From the NCBI GenBank assembly GCA_012845835.1, contig JABAKD010000001.1, forward strand, positions 14,571,382-14,635,381: DNA of 64,000 bases, given 5' to 3'. Below are positions 53,651 through 64,000 of this stretch, piece after piece (position 1 is the stretch's first letter; each line of letters begins with the position of its first letter). The translations under genes and the position numbers were made by a program. The notes under the pieces were generated by a model that had not been told where the DNA came from, did no database searches, and saw only the letters and a list, made by a program, of their open reading frames with translations. This stretch comes from Undaria pinnatifida (Eukaryota; Sar; Phaeophyceae; Laminariales; Alariaceae).

Positions 53651-55079
53651 AGGACATGACCACACGTACACACAGTAAATTGAGTATCCATCCCCTCCCA
53701 CTCTCTACTCGGGTCTCCGTTCCTATCCTGCCCCATAACCATGGTGATCGCATTGTTTTCGCCGGCCGGTGGATCCACAGAGGGCTGTCAATTCATGTAT
53801 AAACACATATATATATATTACAATTGATATCTACTCCCTACCACACGCACCTCTCGTTATAACCTTATTCAACGTTTCGTGTTGTTTCTACCCTCACCTC
53901 GCAGAAGGGCCGCGGCTGCTCATCGTTGATCCCTTGCAAAGTCGGACGCAATATTCGTGTCGGGCACAATTGTGTGTGTGTGTACTGCGACTGCTGCGCT
54001 GCCGCTGTGGTGCTTGCTTGCTGTGAAGTGCGTTGGGGGGCGCGTATCGTCGATGCCAGATCGAGCCGAAAAAAAAAAAAAACGGCGAGATGTACGTACT
54101 CGTAGCTTGATGCGCTACTTTATGCCAGCTGCCCGCTGGCATGAGTTCCGTATACACTGCTGTATATACTCGAATTGTGTGTACATACGCACAAGATTCC
54201 TTCTGAGATTCCCTTTCTAATGTTTTCCATTTGAACTCCTGGTATGGCTTTGAGCAATAATTGGAGATATGAGAAAAAAATAAAAACTACGGCAACAGCA
54301 GTAGTACGTACAAAATTGACAAGTTCGACATGGGCAAACTTGCAGTACTAAGTTGAAGTGGCTAAGGGCAACCAGCACGTCAGTCATGGCCCGTCATGGG
54401 ATACGGCGGTAGATTCGAGATTAGGAAGCGGATGGGTACTCCGTCTTCGAAACTTGTTCCGCAAAAAGAGACATCTGCTTGCTGCTGCTGCTGTTGTGCG
54501 TGCTGTTGCTACAGCTGAAGTGTGATATCAATCAATCTAAATGTACTACGAAGTATAATAATGTAGTGTATTGACAGTGCGTGTCCCTAATGTATTAAAA
54601 AAAAATGATGGCACATGCCAGACAAAAAATTTGACGAAATTTCGTGATAAGTCTACGCAGGTACGTCGATAAGAAGTTTTTCATAGCCTAGACTTACAGA
54701 TAAGTTACATTGTTGTTGTTCTCACATTAACTCGAATAATCAAGTCCGTGGTCACAGGACAGGCTCCAGTCACTCTGGAGCTGAGGAATACCCTAGGGAA
54801 AAACATTACAGCAGTGTATTGAAGACTTCTTGATCTAACACCATATACCTCGTAGTATCCTATTTTCCATTTCCTTTTCCCCTTCACTTTCCTTTTATTT
54901 GCCCTTGGGGGGTATGGAGGCGATGATGGCAGTATCGACACCGCTGTGTTTAGATGCAGCAAGCAGAGGACAGACTAGGCAGCAGTGCTCCTAACCCTAT
55001 CGTAGTTGCTTTCGGAAGCCAGTTCGGAAGCTGCCCCGACGCTGGCTGGATGGTGGCATCTGCTTTTTTGCTGCGTTTT
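53651..55079. other. No gene recognised
   Basis: A13 run near 54069, imperfect GCT microsatellite at 54480-54510. ORFs have no domains. Confidence 0.35.
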
Positions 55080-55500
55080 TGCTTGCATTATTTTTTTCTT
55101 CCTCGTGTTCATCGCGGTTGGCACTGCATAGCCAAAAATCACCTCGCCGTATTCGCAATGTGTACCCCTGTCTTGTATTTAGCGACCGCAGAGCTCGTCT
55201 CTCCCGGAGCCATCGGCAGGGACACCGCTTGTGCTCTGTCTTGTATTTAGCGGCCACAGAGCTCGTCTCCGTTGTACAAAAAACTGGCCATGTCACCCTC
55301 TTCTTTCCACTAGTCATGGAGGGTCAGTATGATACCAAACATTCACTCGGAGCCATCGGCAGGGACACGGCTTGTGCTGGATGTATATCAGGTGGGTGGA
55401 AATACCAGTTTAACGTGAAAAACACAAAAAACAGTAGTGAAGTGTCTGAGTTCTTCACATTGAACTGCTCTTTCTACCCGCCGACATTCAACACACCCAC
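55080..55500 (-). repeat. RepQ cluster with local duplications
   Basis: GTCTTGTATTTAGCGACCGC with AGAGCTCGTCTC is repeated at about 55170 and 55240, and GGAGCCATCGGCAGGGACAC at about 55206 and 55350. These are RepQ-related (complement GTGTCCCTGCCGATG), plus a forward-type end with CATTCAACACACCCAC at 55488-55503. Confidence 0.6.
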
Positions 55501-56690
55501 TTCTGTCCGTAAATATACCACAGGAAAGAACACAGCACGAGCATACGCGAGACACGTACATCGAACCGGAGCCGTTTCTACGAAAAAAAACAACCGAAGC
55601 CTCCATCCTTTTTAGCCGTGCCTCCCAAAAAGAAACCGGGGTGGAGTCTTGGATATCGTGGTTAACCTCTATTAATAGTATCATGACATGGCACCATAGA
55701 AGACATCAAACGTAGGTGGAATATCCACCGCACAATAGCACGCAAGATGGCGTACCCCCACAGTCGAATTTTCGAGCTGATGTTCCCGACATCGAGGAGA
55801 ATGCGAACGCCGAGCGACGCGCCGATAAAAACATCTCGAGACCAAGAGTATGGTAGGGGGGGGGGGGAAAGGCACACCCATTCTTTCTGCCGGATTTTCA
55901 CCACTCGCACGAGTGACTCTGTACCTCACGGTCGAAAACAATTCAGGGGGTCTGTTTGGCGCAGCGTAGCTTACCATCCCATTGCGGATATATATATATA
56001 TCGAACAATTTGAACAGCAAAAAAAAACTCAAGGTCGCAAACGAAACAGGGGGGGTCACTCACTCGACTGCCCCCGCGCCACTGTAAAAAAAATGACCCC
56101 AAAAGTGACCCCCCCTCCACCGTAGCCTTGGACTCCGATGAGATATTTCCAAACCAGCCCTTTTCGTCGTGTGTGCCCCTCCAGTATGGGAAACAATCGT
56201 CTTGGGTATGCATCCCCGGGGAGGATGTGATAACTTGCGTCACGTAAATACGGTAAATGCGGACACCGGTTTAAGAGCCTCTCGGAACAGGCAAGTGGCA
56301 CCGCTCTTTTTTATATATGTCGCTCTTGCCTCAGATTAGGCACCATGTTTAGTCTAGGCTTTTAGCGTAGGATTCACAAGGCGTGGCACGCCAAACCAAA
56401 AATATATGGGTTTGACGATTTAGTTTTGTCCAGTTGAGGCCTCTATACAGGTAGTATTTTTAGTGTGGGGAGGTCCTTGACGGTTGTCCGTCCAGTGGCA
56501 AGATGGCCGTCAACAAACATCGTTGGGGCAACTTGACCATTCTTACCACCGTTTTCTCTTATTGCGGACGCTCTTAAACCAGGGTGCCCCACTGCGTCAA
56601 AAAGATTATCACGTTCCTATGATAGAACATGACAAGCTGTGTATATTTACTGATGTATAATCTAAATATACACATATACCCGGCAATACA
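55501..56690. other. No gene recognised
   Basis: G13 run near 55857. ACCCCCCCTCCACCGTAGCC at about 56105 recalls 13531. No gene supported. Confidence 0.35.
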
Positions 56691-56699
56691 TCATCTTAC

Positions 56700-56800
56700 A
56701 TATGTATACGCGCGATCAGAGTACCACACACAGCTTGCAAAGATGAGTTTGTACGAAATCTTCGATCTCACAGCAGCTGGAGTGTAATTTTATTATTATT
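56700..56800 (-). repeat. RepP copy, reverse
   Basis: CGCGCGATCAGAGTACCACA, CACAGCTTGCAAAGATGAGT and ATCTTCGATCTCACAGCAGC. Confidence 0.75.
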
Positions 56801-56949
56801 TCACTAGGTTGAGGTAGCTTGCTGCTGTACAACCTCACCCGAACAAAACGATTTTGAGGGACAGAATGCACGCGCAACCCAAACAACCATCTGTGGGCAC
56901 GGGCCATGGGCTATTTGTTGGAAAAGACTAATATTCTAGTCTATACGAG

Positions 56950-57080
56950 TGTGTGTGTGTGTTCTTCACATTAAACCGTTCTTCTACTCGTCGACATCCA
57001 GCACACCCAGTGTCCGTACTGATTCTTCACCCTAGAAAGATCAGCTCTGTGGTCACAAGCTACGACACAGAGATAATGGT
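56950..57080 (+). repeat. RepQ copy, best example
   Basis: GTGTGTTCTTCACATTAAAC, CGACATCCAGCACACCCAGT, GTCCGTACTGATTCTTCACC and GCTCTGTGGTCACAAGCTAC, ending ACACAGAGATA. Confidence 0.8.
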
Positions 57081-57239
57081 AGGCGGGTATAACTTACAAA
57101 AATAAATACTAGTATTACACTGGGATGAAGTACGAATAGCAGCTACCATTATTATTATTGGTAAAAAATTGCTGTTGATGTTCACCCTGACAAGATCCAC
57201 GGGAGTCAACATATTCAAAGGAGAGCACATAACCTGTAT

Positions 57240-57335
57240 AACCGAGCGGCCGGTGTATCACGCAGCTTGCAGGGATGACTGTCGACCCTGAAATTGTCGA
57301 AATCGCACCTGATGTACTTAAAATATTTCCGTAAA
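57240..57335 (-). repeat. RepP variant, reverse
   Basis: GCGGCCGGTGTATCACGCAG, CTTGCAGGGATGACTGTCGA and AATCGCACCTGATGTAC, closest to 41075-41165. Confidence 0.6.
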
Positions 57336-57639
57336 AAATAGATATACCTAAAATTTTTCGTGAACGCCAAGAGCAAAAACCCGAAACAATGTTAATTTTT
57401 TCATGTTTTCGACTCGCCCCTACACTAGACTCCGCCCAACCTTTTATCTCGGGTGGAAGCCATACTCTCCCGACCGTTCTCTCCACGGCCGAGTTCCTCG
57501 ACCTTCGCTGGGCCTGTTACCGCGCGTGCGGGTTCGAGGTTATGCGTCGCCGCCGAGTGCCGGTACTCGGAACTGGGCTCGTTTTAGTTGGATGTGGCGG
57601 AGATGCTAGCTGCCGCGGGAGACGTTTGATAATAATATT

Positions 57640-57725
57640 ATAAATACGTCAGCTGTGAGTTCAACAACCTTAGGGTTGATAATCACCTTTGCAAGCTGCG
57701 TGGTACACCGGCCGCTCGTTTTTAC
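57640..57725 (+). repeat. RepP variant, forward
   Basis: AATACGTCAGCTGTGAGTTC, ATCACCTTTGCAAGCTGCGT and GGTACACCGGCCGCTCG. Pairs as an inverted copy with 57240-57335, 300 bases away. Confidence 0.65.
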
Positions 57726-57739
57726 ACATGTATGTACGG

Positions 57740-59140
57740 ATGCAGCCAGGGTGAACGTCAACAACAAACCGCTATCAATGATAACGGTCGCTACAATTAA
57801 TAGTACGTACATCATCCCAAGGAAATATTTTGTAATACGTCGCCAGTATAATAGCAACATATTCAAGACATATAAATGAGACGTTTGTTCATGCGGTTGT
57901 TGGTAAATACGTTTCGTTTGGATCGTTCATCACAACTGAGCTCGTTCAAGGAGGTTTTGAGGAGATGTCTCTGTGGCAAGGAAATTACTATTCGTGAGGA
58001 AGAACACGTCGGGAAATGTTAGACATACGCGTGAACCAAAAGTCGTTGTTTTCGCGATTACCGAACGTTGAAGGAAGAATTTGGCCCCAAAGCCGCGCGG
58101 AAAGTTGAAAATCAGCGAACTTGAACCGAGTGCCTGCAAGAAAAAAGGTCAGTCGATCTTCAGGAGCCTGTCATTTGTTCTAAATGTTGTACCGAGTTTT
58201 ATCTCGACGCTCTCCAGGCACTACGACACAATGACCAGAGCGGGTTGGAGGGTACACTACCCACACAACAGCACACAACAGAAACTGCTCGTCGCTGTGC
58301 TTGGCAGCGGTAGACACAGCCAAACCTTGGCAACAAGGAAACGCGAAAGGGTAGCTGGGGAAGCATGGCAAACATATGCCCCTCAGAGAGAGGTGGTAGT
58401 GAGCGCAGGTTTTTGATGGTGTCTCTAGTGCCCGCGTCTGTCCTTCTGAATTACGCCGACGTCGAACGAACACTTGAAGACCGAAACGGCACTTTTTGTT
58501 TGACAGTTCCGTTGAATCCGAGGGTAAGTACGATGTAGATAGGTGCTTGGTGATTCGTGCTGTACAGAAGAGTTTTGAAGCTGCGCTGCGAGCTCGTTTT
58601 CCCTATTAATAGTCGAAACCCTACCTGCGTAAAGGCAAGATTAGCACCCTATCAAGGATTTTCCGCCAATCAAAAAATCCAACGTTAAAAATTAACCAAT
58701 AAAAAAATTGCGGGCACGAAAAGTCTTTGTCTCTGCTTGCTGTGTGTACGTGTATACTCACTACTACGTACGAGTGGTTAGGCTGGAATATGCACTTGAG
58801 GATATTTAACGACTACCGGCGACTATTAACAGGGTCTAAGTTTCTGAAAATATGAATTTATCCGAATCTTGGCGTTGGCCCTGACTTGCTTCGCTTACTC
58901 GCTGTTTTAGAGATGATGTTGATGAAGTTTGCTCTGCGTTTGATTTGACTTGCGGAAATATCGATTTCGCTGGTTTGACGTCGCCGACTTTAGACTTCTC
59001 CCCTCAGCTCGCCACCAATACGACCCCCGCCTGCCTCCGCGGATAGTGTTCGGCCTCTTCCTCACACCTCGCCCTCTTAGCGGTCTCACCTTCTCGATCG
59101 CGCGCCACGCCAGAGCGATGGTTCTACGTTCTTGGACATG
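57740..59140. other. No gene recognised
   Basis: A plus frame at 58081-58416 (112 codons, TTG start, with GKLKISELEPSACKKKGQS) and a minus frame at 57930-58139 are the most protein-like. Neither has a recognised domain. Confidence 0.3.
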
Positions 59141-59149
59141 TACCCACGC

Positions 59150-60335
59150 CGAAACGAAAGCATTCGGGAATGCCGCGGAAATATCCCCGGAATTTAAAAA
59201 CGCTGAAAAAATTAGAGTACGGTGATCTCGAGGCCGGGATTCCGATTATCTCCTACGATTCTAATTGGAGTATTTATGCACCTAGTTATGTCGACGAAAG
59301 GAAACCCGACGAAAGGCATTAAGAATCCGGGGATGCCACCGAAGTATCCCCGGCTATTAAAACAGCTGGACATTTCACGGTGAGGCGATCGCGAGGCGGA
59401 GATTCCGAACACGTTTCCCAATCCAGTCGGGGTGCTTTCTTTGCCGACTTATGTTCAGTAGGCTAACAAAATTCTGTCGAAACGCAAGAATCCGGGGGTG
59501 TCGCTGACATATCCTGAATTTTAAAGCAACTGAAAAATTCAGGGTAAGTCAATCTCGAGGCTAGGATTCCAAACATGCCCTCTGATTCTGCCTGGGTCGT
59601 TAATTTGCCGAGTTATGTCGACCAATAGAACCCCGCTGAAGCGCATTTAGAATTCGGGGATGCCGCCAAATAATCCCCGGATTTCAAACAGCTGAAACCT
59701 TCACGGTGCATACGGCATTCTCGAGGCGGATATTCCGAACCCGTTTTCAGATCCAGTCGGGGGTTCTCTGCCGACTTATGTACCTTAGACAGCGGGAATT
59801 GTGCCGAAACGCAAGAATCCGGGGATTCCACCGAAACTTCCCCTGATTTTAAAAGCAGCTGAAAAATCGGGGAAAAGTAATCTCAAGGCTGGGATTACGG
59901 TTCTGTCCTCTGATCCTGTCTGGCATGTTTCTTGGCCGAGTTATGTAATCAAATAAAATTAATTCTGCCGCAAAGCAGGAACCCGCGGATGCCGCCGAAA
60001 TATCTCCATATATATTAAAACAGCTGAAACAATCGGGATAAGGCGTTCTTGAGGTGGGGATTCCTAATCAGTTTTCGGATCAAATCTGGGTAGTTTCTTT
60101 GCGGTTATGCCGACAAAGAAAGGGAATTTTGCCGAACCGCAAGAATCCGGGGATGTCGTCGAAATATATCCCCGGATTGAAAACAAATGAAAAGTTATCT
60201 CGGGGCTGGGGTTCCGACTGTGTCCTCCGATCCTGCCTGGGTTGCTTATTTGCCGAATTATGTAGACAAAGGAAAATCCGATTAAATACGAGAATCCGAG
60301 GATGCCGCCGAAAAATCCCCGAATTTTACGACAGC
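59150..60335 (+). repeat. Tandem array, about 162 bp, eight units
   Basis: Each unit has a TATCCCCGGATTTTAAAACA-type block with GCTGAAA, then TCTCGAGGC(T/G)GGGATTCC, a GATCCTGCCTGGGT-like block, TTTGCCGA(G)TTATGTCGAC and GCAAGAATCCGGGGATGCCG. CCCCGG blocks lie near 59187, 59349, 59511, 59678, 59842, 60005, 60167 and 60319. Confidence 0.9.
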
Positions 60336-60459
60336 TGAACCCGCCTCCCCCCTCCGCTCCCTGCCCCTCTCTCCCCAATGATTTTGCTAAAGTGCAGTCC
60401 GTTGAGCCTAAAAAACTAGCAAACAAATTCTCCACATAAATTAGACTGCTTGAAAATCC

Positions 60460-61450
60460 TCAGAAGTTAGTCTGAGAACTAATAACATTGACGAAGGAAC
60501 CTCAGCAACGAGGCTGATATAGCGTCAGAAGAATGAGGTGACTGATACTTGTCTGAGGTGATGAGACTGGCAAACGAAACGAGTCTGAGAGTTGAGACTA
60601 ACGAAAAAACAAATATTAGCAACGAATCTGCATGCTGATAATCGATTGAGTCCTGCCATCTCAATCACCCAATAGTGGGTCGTGCACCGCACAGGTCTCA
60701 TTTAGTTATCCTCAGGAGTGAGTCTGAGAACTAATACTGACAAAGGAACCTCAGAAACGAGGCTGGTATAGCGTCAGGAAGAATGAGGAGACTGATACTT
60801 ATCTGAGTTTATGAGACTGGCAAACGAAACGAGTCTGAGAGTTGAGACTGACGAAGAAAAAAATGTCAGCAACGAATCCGCGAGCAGGTAATTGATAGTC
60901 CTGCCGTCCCACTCCCCTAATAGTTGGTCGTGCATCGCACAGATTCAATGTTTCTTTAGAAGTGAGTCTGAGAAGTACAACTGACGAAGGAACCTCAGAA
61001 ACGAGGCTGATATAGCGTCTGAGGACTGAGGAGACTGATACTTATCTGAGGTTGTAAGACTAGCAAAAGAAACGAGTTTGAGAGCTAGGACTGACGAAAA
61101 AAACAAATGTCAGCAACGAGTCTGCGATCTGATAAGTGATATTGAGTCCTGTCATCCCAATCACTTGACATTCGATCGTGCACTGCACACGTCTCATTTT
61201 TTTCATTCCATCGATTCCATTAAGAAAAATATTTTATCCTTTTTAGCACCTGGCGCTCGCATACTCCTGTAATACTGATACTTATCTGAGAAATATGAGA
61301 CTGACAAACGAAACGAGTCTAGCATTGAGACTGATGAAGAAAAAAAATGTCAGCAACGAGTCTTGAGAGCTGATAAGTGAGACTGACTCCTGCCATCAAA
61401 ATCACTTAATAATGCTTGATCGTGCACTGCCCACGTCTCATTTTCTTCGT
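60460..61450 (+). repeat. Tandem array, about 245 bp, three full units and one partial
   Basis: Units begin GTCTGAGAACTAATA or similar near 60470, 60722 and 60966, each with GGAACCTCAG.AACGAGGCTG, ACTGATACTT, GAAACGAGTCTGAGAGTTGA and CGTGCA(C/T)CGCACAGGTCTCA. The last unit (from about 61268) is partial. Between units 3 and 4 an extra T/A-rich segment (61203-61270) is inserted. Confidence 0.9.
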
Positions 61451-61544
61451 TCTACCGATCCCGTTAATTTTTTTCTTACATCCTAGAAGAACAAACAGGC
61501 AATCGTTGCTGCAATTAACAGCCTAAAACGCAAAAAAACATTAT

Positions 61545-61765
61545 CAACTGAGAGCGCCTGGCAGCGTGGGTAGAGGCACAATTCGACGCGAGTCGACAAG
61601 GGAAGAAAATGCCGAGTTCTTCTCGCGATAAAAATGAAGGCACGTACCGTAGTGGGGAGGGGGGAGGAGGGCCTACAATGTGGCCCCGGGTTTGAGTTAC
61701 ACTGGGAGGGAGCACGAGAGCAGTGCGAGGATAATAAATAGGACGAACACAGAAAAAACAAATCT
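61545..61765 (+). mobile_element. Ret2 SINE-like body
   Basis: GAGAGCGCCTGGCAGCGTGG, ATTCGACGCGAGTCGACAAG, CACGTACCGTAGTGGGGAGG, TTTGAGTTACACTGGGAGGG and AATAAATAGGACGAACAC with an A-rich end. Confidence 0.7.
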
Positions 61766-61766
61766 A

Positions 61767-62105
61767 GGCACGGCGGTGATCTAGTGGTTACCTTCGAATA
61801 CTACTAGCGTTGGTGCTTCAGCCCGATTCCCACGTTGGTGAGATCTTGACTTTATCTGCAAAAACGCTAAAAAAAAAGGATCTACTGCTGAGAGCGCCTA
61901 GCAGCGTGGGTAGGTGCGATTCGACGCGAGTCGACGAGGGGAAAAAAAAAGCCGAATGATCCCTGCCATCAAAAAGGAAGGCACGTAACGTAGGGGGAGG
62001 GGGGAGGAGGGCCCGCTATGTGAGCCCGGATCTAAGTTACTGCTGGGAGGGAGCGCGAGGAGAGTAGTGCACGGATAATAAATGGGATGAAGAAAAAAGA
62101 AAATG
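61767..62105 (+). mobile_element. Ret2, most complete copy, with tRNA-like head
   Basis: Head GGCACGGCGGTGATCTAGTG followed by GTTACC fits a Pol III A box (one mismatch), and CCCGATTCCCAC about 50 bases on fits a weak B box. Then come an A-rich link and the Ret2 body (GAGAGCGCCTAGCAGCGTGG, GATTCGACGCGAGTCGACGA, GTGAGCCCGGATCTAAGTTA), ending AATAAATGGGATGAAGAAAA. This head-body-tail order is the plan of a SINE. Confidence 0.6.
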
Positions 62106-62109
62106 GACG

Positions 62110-62265
62110 CATATTTATCAGCAACGGAGTCACCGACCTGAACCCTCACGAGGGTATACACACCCCGCAACACGCGCGATCGCAGCATCGAGGGCAGCTC
62201 GCAGAGATGAATTATTGATCTACTGTTGTTGTAAACCCTTCTTGGTCGATCTCACAGCTCAAGTG
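62110..62265 (-). repeat. RepP copy, reverse
   Basis: AACGGAGTCACCGACC, ACACGCGCGATCGCAGCATC, GCAGCTCGCAGAGATGAATT and GATCTCACAGCTCAAGTGCA. Confidence 0.65.
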
Positions 62266-62294
62266 CATTTTATCTCTTTTTTTGTATATGTTAT

Positions 62295-62445
62295 ATTAGT
62301 AATACGCGCGATCGGAGTATTACACATAGCTTGCAAAGATGAGTTTCGACAAGATATTCGATCTCACAGCTGGAGTGCATTTTATTTTTTATAAAAGTAA
62401 AAATACACTCCAGCGGTGAGATGGAAGATTTCAAGGTTATGTTCT
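62295..62445. repeat. RepP end-to-end inverted pair
   Basis: A reverse copy (CGCGCGATCGGAGTATTACA to CACAGCTGGAGTGCATTTTA) meets a forward end (AAATACACTCCAGCGGTGAG, then ATGGAAGATTT). The arms at about 62358-62385 and 62400-62428 pair around ATAAAAGT, giving a hairpin. Confidence 0.75.
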
Positions 62446-62469
62446 GTAGGGTACGCACAAAGCGTGTAC

Positions 62470-62830
62470 GGGGTATTTACCCCGGGTATTACCCTACAAA
62501 GAACTTGTGTAAGTTTTGTAGGACGTCCATACCCGTACCCGGAACTTCTGTAAGTTCATACCCGTACGCGGAACTTCTGGAAGTTCTGTACATCCGTTGC
62601 CACAATACTCGTGGTACGCGTACGGCATATTTTGTACCCGCCCGAAACTTCTGTGGATTATGTACGCGCGTGCTAATAGTTCTGTGAGACTTCCGTACCC
62701 GTACCCGGAACTTCTGTAAGTTCTGGAATAACCCCATGCCCTTACCCGAAACTTCTGTGAGTTCTGTAAGGCTGTGGCACAATACTCCGGGTACGGGTAT
62801 ACGTTTTTAACAATACCCGATGCCGGTATA
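62470..62830 (+). repeat. Degenerate short tandem repeat
   Basis: Variants of CCCGTACCCGGAACTTCTGT with AAGTTCTGTA recur about eight times (for example 62530, 62562, 62694, 62744). CACAATACTC(G/C) occurs twice. Confidence 0.8.
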
Positions 62831-63149
62831 AATTAGGGTCGAGCGTATTCTGACTTCGTGTCTCGTGTTATGCATTCTGACGTCATGTCTCGTCTGTCAC
62901 GCTGACGCCACACCCCGACACGTAATTACACACAGAACTAAACCCCCTCGAAAGCTCATACGACGTATACGCTTTCCAAGTCTCTAGGTAGAACAAAAGC
63001 CTCGTATGTGGTATGTGACGTATGTATACTTGGTGGGCTCTTTGTAAAAACTGGTTGGAACCCGGTGCGCGTCTTCGTATACTCGTTTTTTTTATTGGGT
63101 AATTGTATACCAGGTACTAATTATATTATAGTATACGGCAGTAGTATTA
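62831..63149. other. No gene recognised
   Basis: CTGACGTCATGTCTCGT-type words repeat at 62850-62900. Nothing else. Confidence 0.4.
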
Positions 63150-63265
63150 TTGGGGAGCGAGGAGAAGCGCCCGCTATGTGACCCCGGATCTGAGTTACTA
63201 TTGGGAGGGAGCGCGAGAGAACAAATGCGAGAAAATAAATGGGATAAAGAAAAACAAAAGGAAAA
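63150..63265 (+). mobile_element. Ret2 3' half
   Basis: GTGACCCCGGATCTGAGTTA, CTATTGGGAGGGAGCGCGAG and AATAAATGGGATAAAGAAAA. Confidence 0.65.
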
Positions 63266-63289
63266 AAAAGGGAACAAATATATATTATA

Positions 63290-63535
63290 AAAATTAAAAT
63301 ACACTCCAGCTGTGAGATCGAAGATTTCGTCGAAACTCATCTTTGCAAGCTGTGTGTGATACTCCGATCGCGCGCATTACGAGTTGTGTGTCCTCATTAA
63401 GGATATAGGTCGGCGACTCCCCTTACAGCTACAGTGTAGCTATCAGGGTCAACAGGATGATTTTAGTCAGTCTGTGCGCGGAAACTATAAAACCCGTTTC
63501 TGAGGGGGACAAAATCTGACAGCTGTGAAGGCAAA
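63290..63535 (+). repeat. RepP copy, forward, most complete
   Basis: ACACTCCAGCTGTGAGATCG, CTCATCTTTGCAAGCTGTGT, GATCGCGCGCATTACGAGTT, AAGGATATAGGTCGGCGACT, TATCAGGGTCAACAGGATGA, GTCTGTGCGCGGAAACTATA and GGGGGACAAAATCTGACAGC. No ORF, no clear terminal inverted repeat and no A tail, so its mode of spread is unknown. Confidence 0.85.
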
Positions 63536-64000
63536 GGGGGGGCCTGATTTTGATCAAAAGCGAGCGGGTTTGGAGGGGGGCGGGGGGGGGGGGGGGGGGG
63601 AAAGGGCAATTTGTGCATGTAAGCTATAAATCCTTTCGAGGGGATAAATCTGACGGTTTTGGCACCAGTATATTATTGGGGGCGGGGGGGGGGGGGGGGG
63701 GGGGGGGGGTTGGCGCGGGGGGGGGGGGGGGGGGGGGGGGGGGCAGCTCGATATGTGCCTGGAAACTATACATTATTTCGAGGGGACAAATGTGACATTT
63801 TTGGAAATAATACATCAGTTTATCGTGTATATTCTGGGGTAAGTCGTACAATCAGTGAGTAAAGAGAGGGTGGAGTGTTCGAGGGGGTGGGGTTGGGATG
63901 GGTTGGGGGGGGAGGGTGGGGGGTGGGGGCGGGGGCGGGGGGCGGGGGGGGGGGGGGGGGAAGGGCTTTAGGTGAGGGGTTTGTTATACGTGTGGTGCTA
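63536..64000 (+). repeat. RepP 3' modules separated by poly-G tracts
   Basis: The last RepP module (aactataaa...ttcgaggggacaaatctgac) recurs at about 63615-63665 and 63755-63835, each followed or preceded by G tracts (about 63575-63600, 63680-63710, 63717-63743, 63920-63960). Strong G-quadruplex potential; assembly in this stretch may be unreliable. The window ends inside it. Confidence 0.85.

Overview
This is eukaryotic nuclear DNA that is very poor in genes and dominated by repeats. Three things suggest an ochrophyte (photosynthetic stramenopile) alga, although the genus cannot be told. (i) A short ORF at 46224-46391 has a signal peptide ending in a V-S-A-F motif followed by a Ser/Arg/Ala-rich segment, the form of a plastid-targeting presequence in algae with secondary plastids. 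(ii) A MYB-repeat exon at 29562-29745 (minus strand) carries the THAQKYF variant of the SHAQKYF motif, common in stramenopiles and plants. (iii) The interstitial telomere tracts are TTAGGG type and the LTR elements are Ty1/copia-like. Candidate splice sites are canonical GT-AG.

Layout. 1-2700: a short-period palindromic satellite (SatA), with a truncated retroposon and a TTAGGG tract inside. 3985-4420: a 45-bp minisatellite. 5100-5960: a region of repeated GGGTGATAA motifs with an Ala-rich minus-strand ORF. 6329-8040 and 9485-11044: two decayed Ty1/copia copies facing each other, each with one LTR. 14851-17590: a second palindromic satellite (SatB), an inverted array around a perfect 18-bp palindrome with a CCCTAA tract nearby. 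18640-19022: a pure (CCCGA)n array. 18.0-26.3 kb: several unassigned ORFs and candidate exons, plus small duplications. 27.3-30.1 kb: the best gene locus, a minus-strand MYB-like factor with a Pro/Gly/Ala-rich downstream exon that ends at a consensus donor; between them lies a poly-G-containing tandem array whose units resemble that exon. 30.6-43 kb: interspersed repeats, piggyBac-like and other MITEs, hairpin-tailed retroposons, an 87-bp satellite and microsatellites. 43-45.4 kb: an LTR with a Gag start and a possible terminal exon. 46.2 kb: the plastid-presequence ORF. 47549-48338: a Harbinger/PIF-like non-autonomous transposon carrying a second signal-peptide-like ORF with a GAFLVP motif. 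48.4-64 kb: dispersed repeats, tandem arrays of about 162 and 245 bp, SINE-like elements and a terminal run of poly-G tracts.

Few genes can be asserted. The strongest are the MYB exon, the plastid-presequence ORF and the broken copia reading frames. Most long ORFs lie in satellites that lack stop codons in several frames and are not genes. Repeat family names used here (SatA, SatB, Ret1, Ret2, Ret3, RepP, RepQ, RepX) are local labels.
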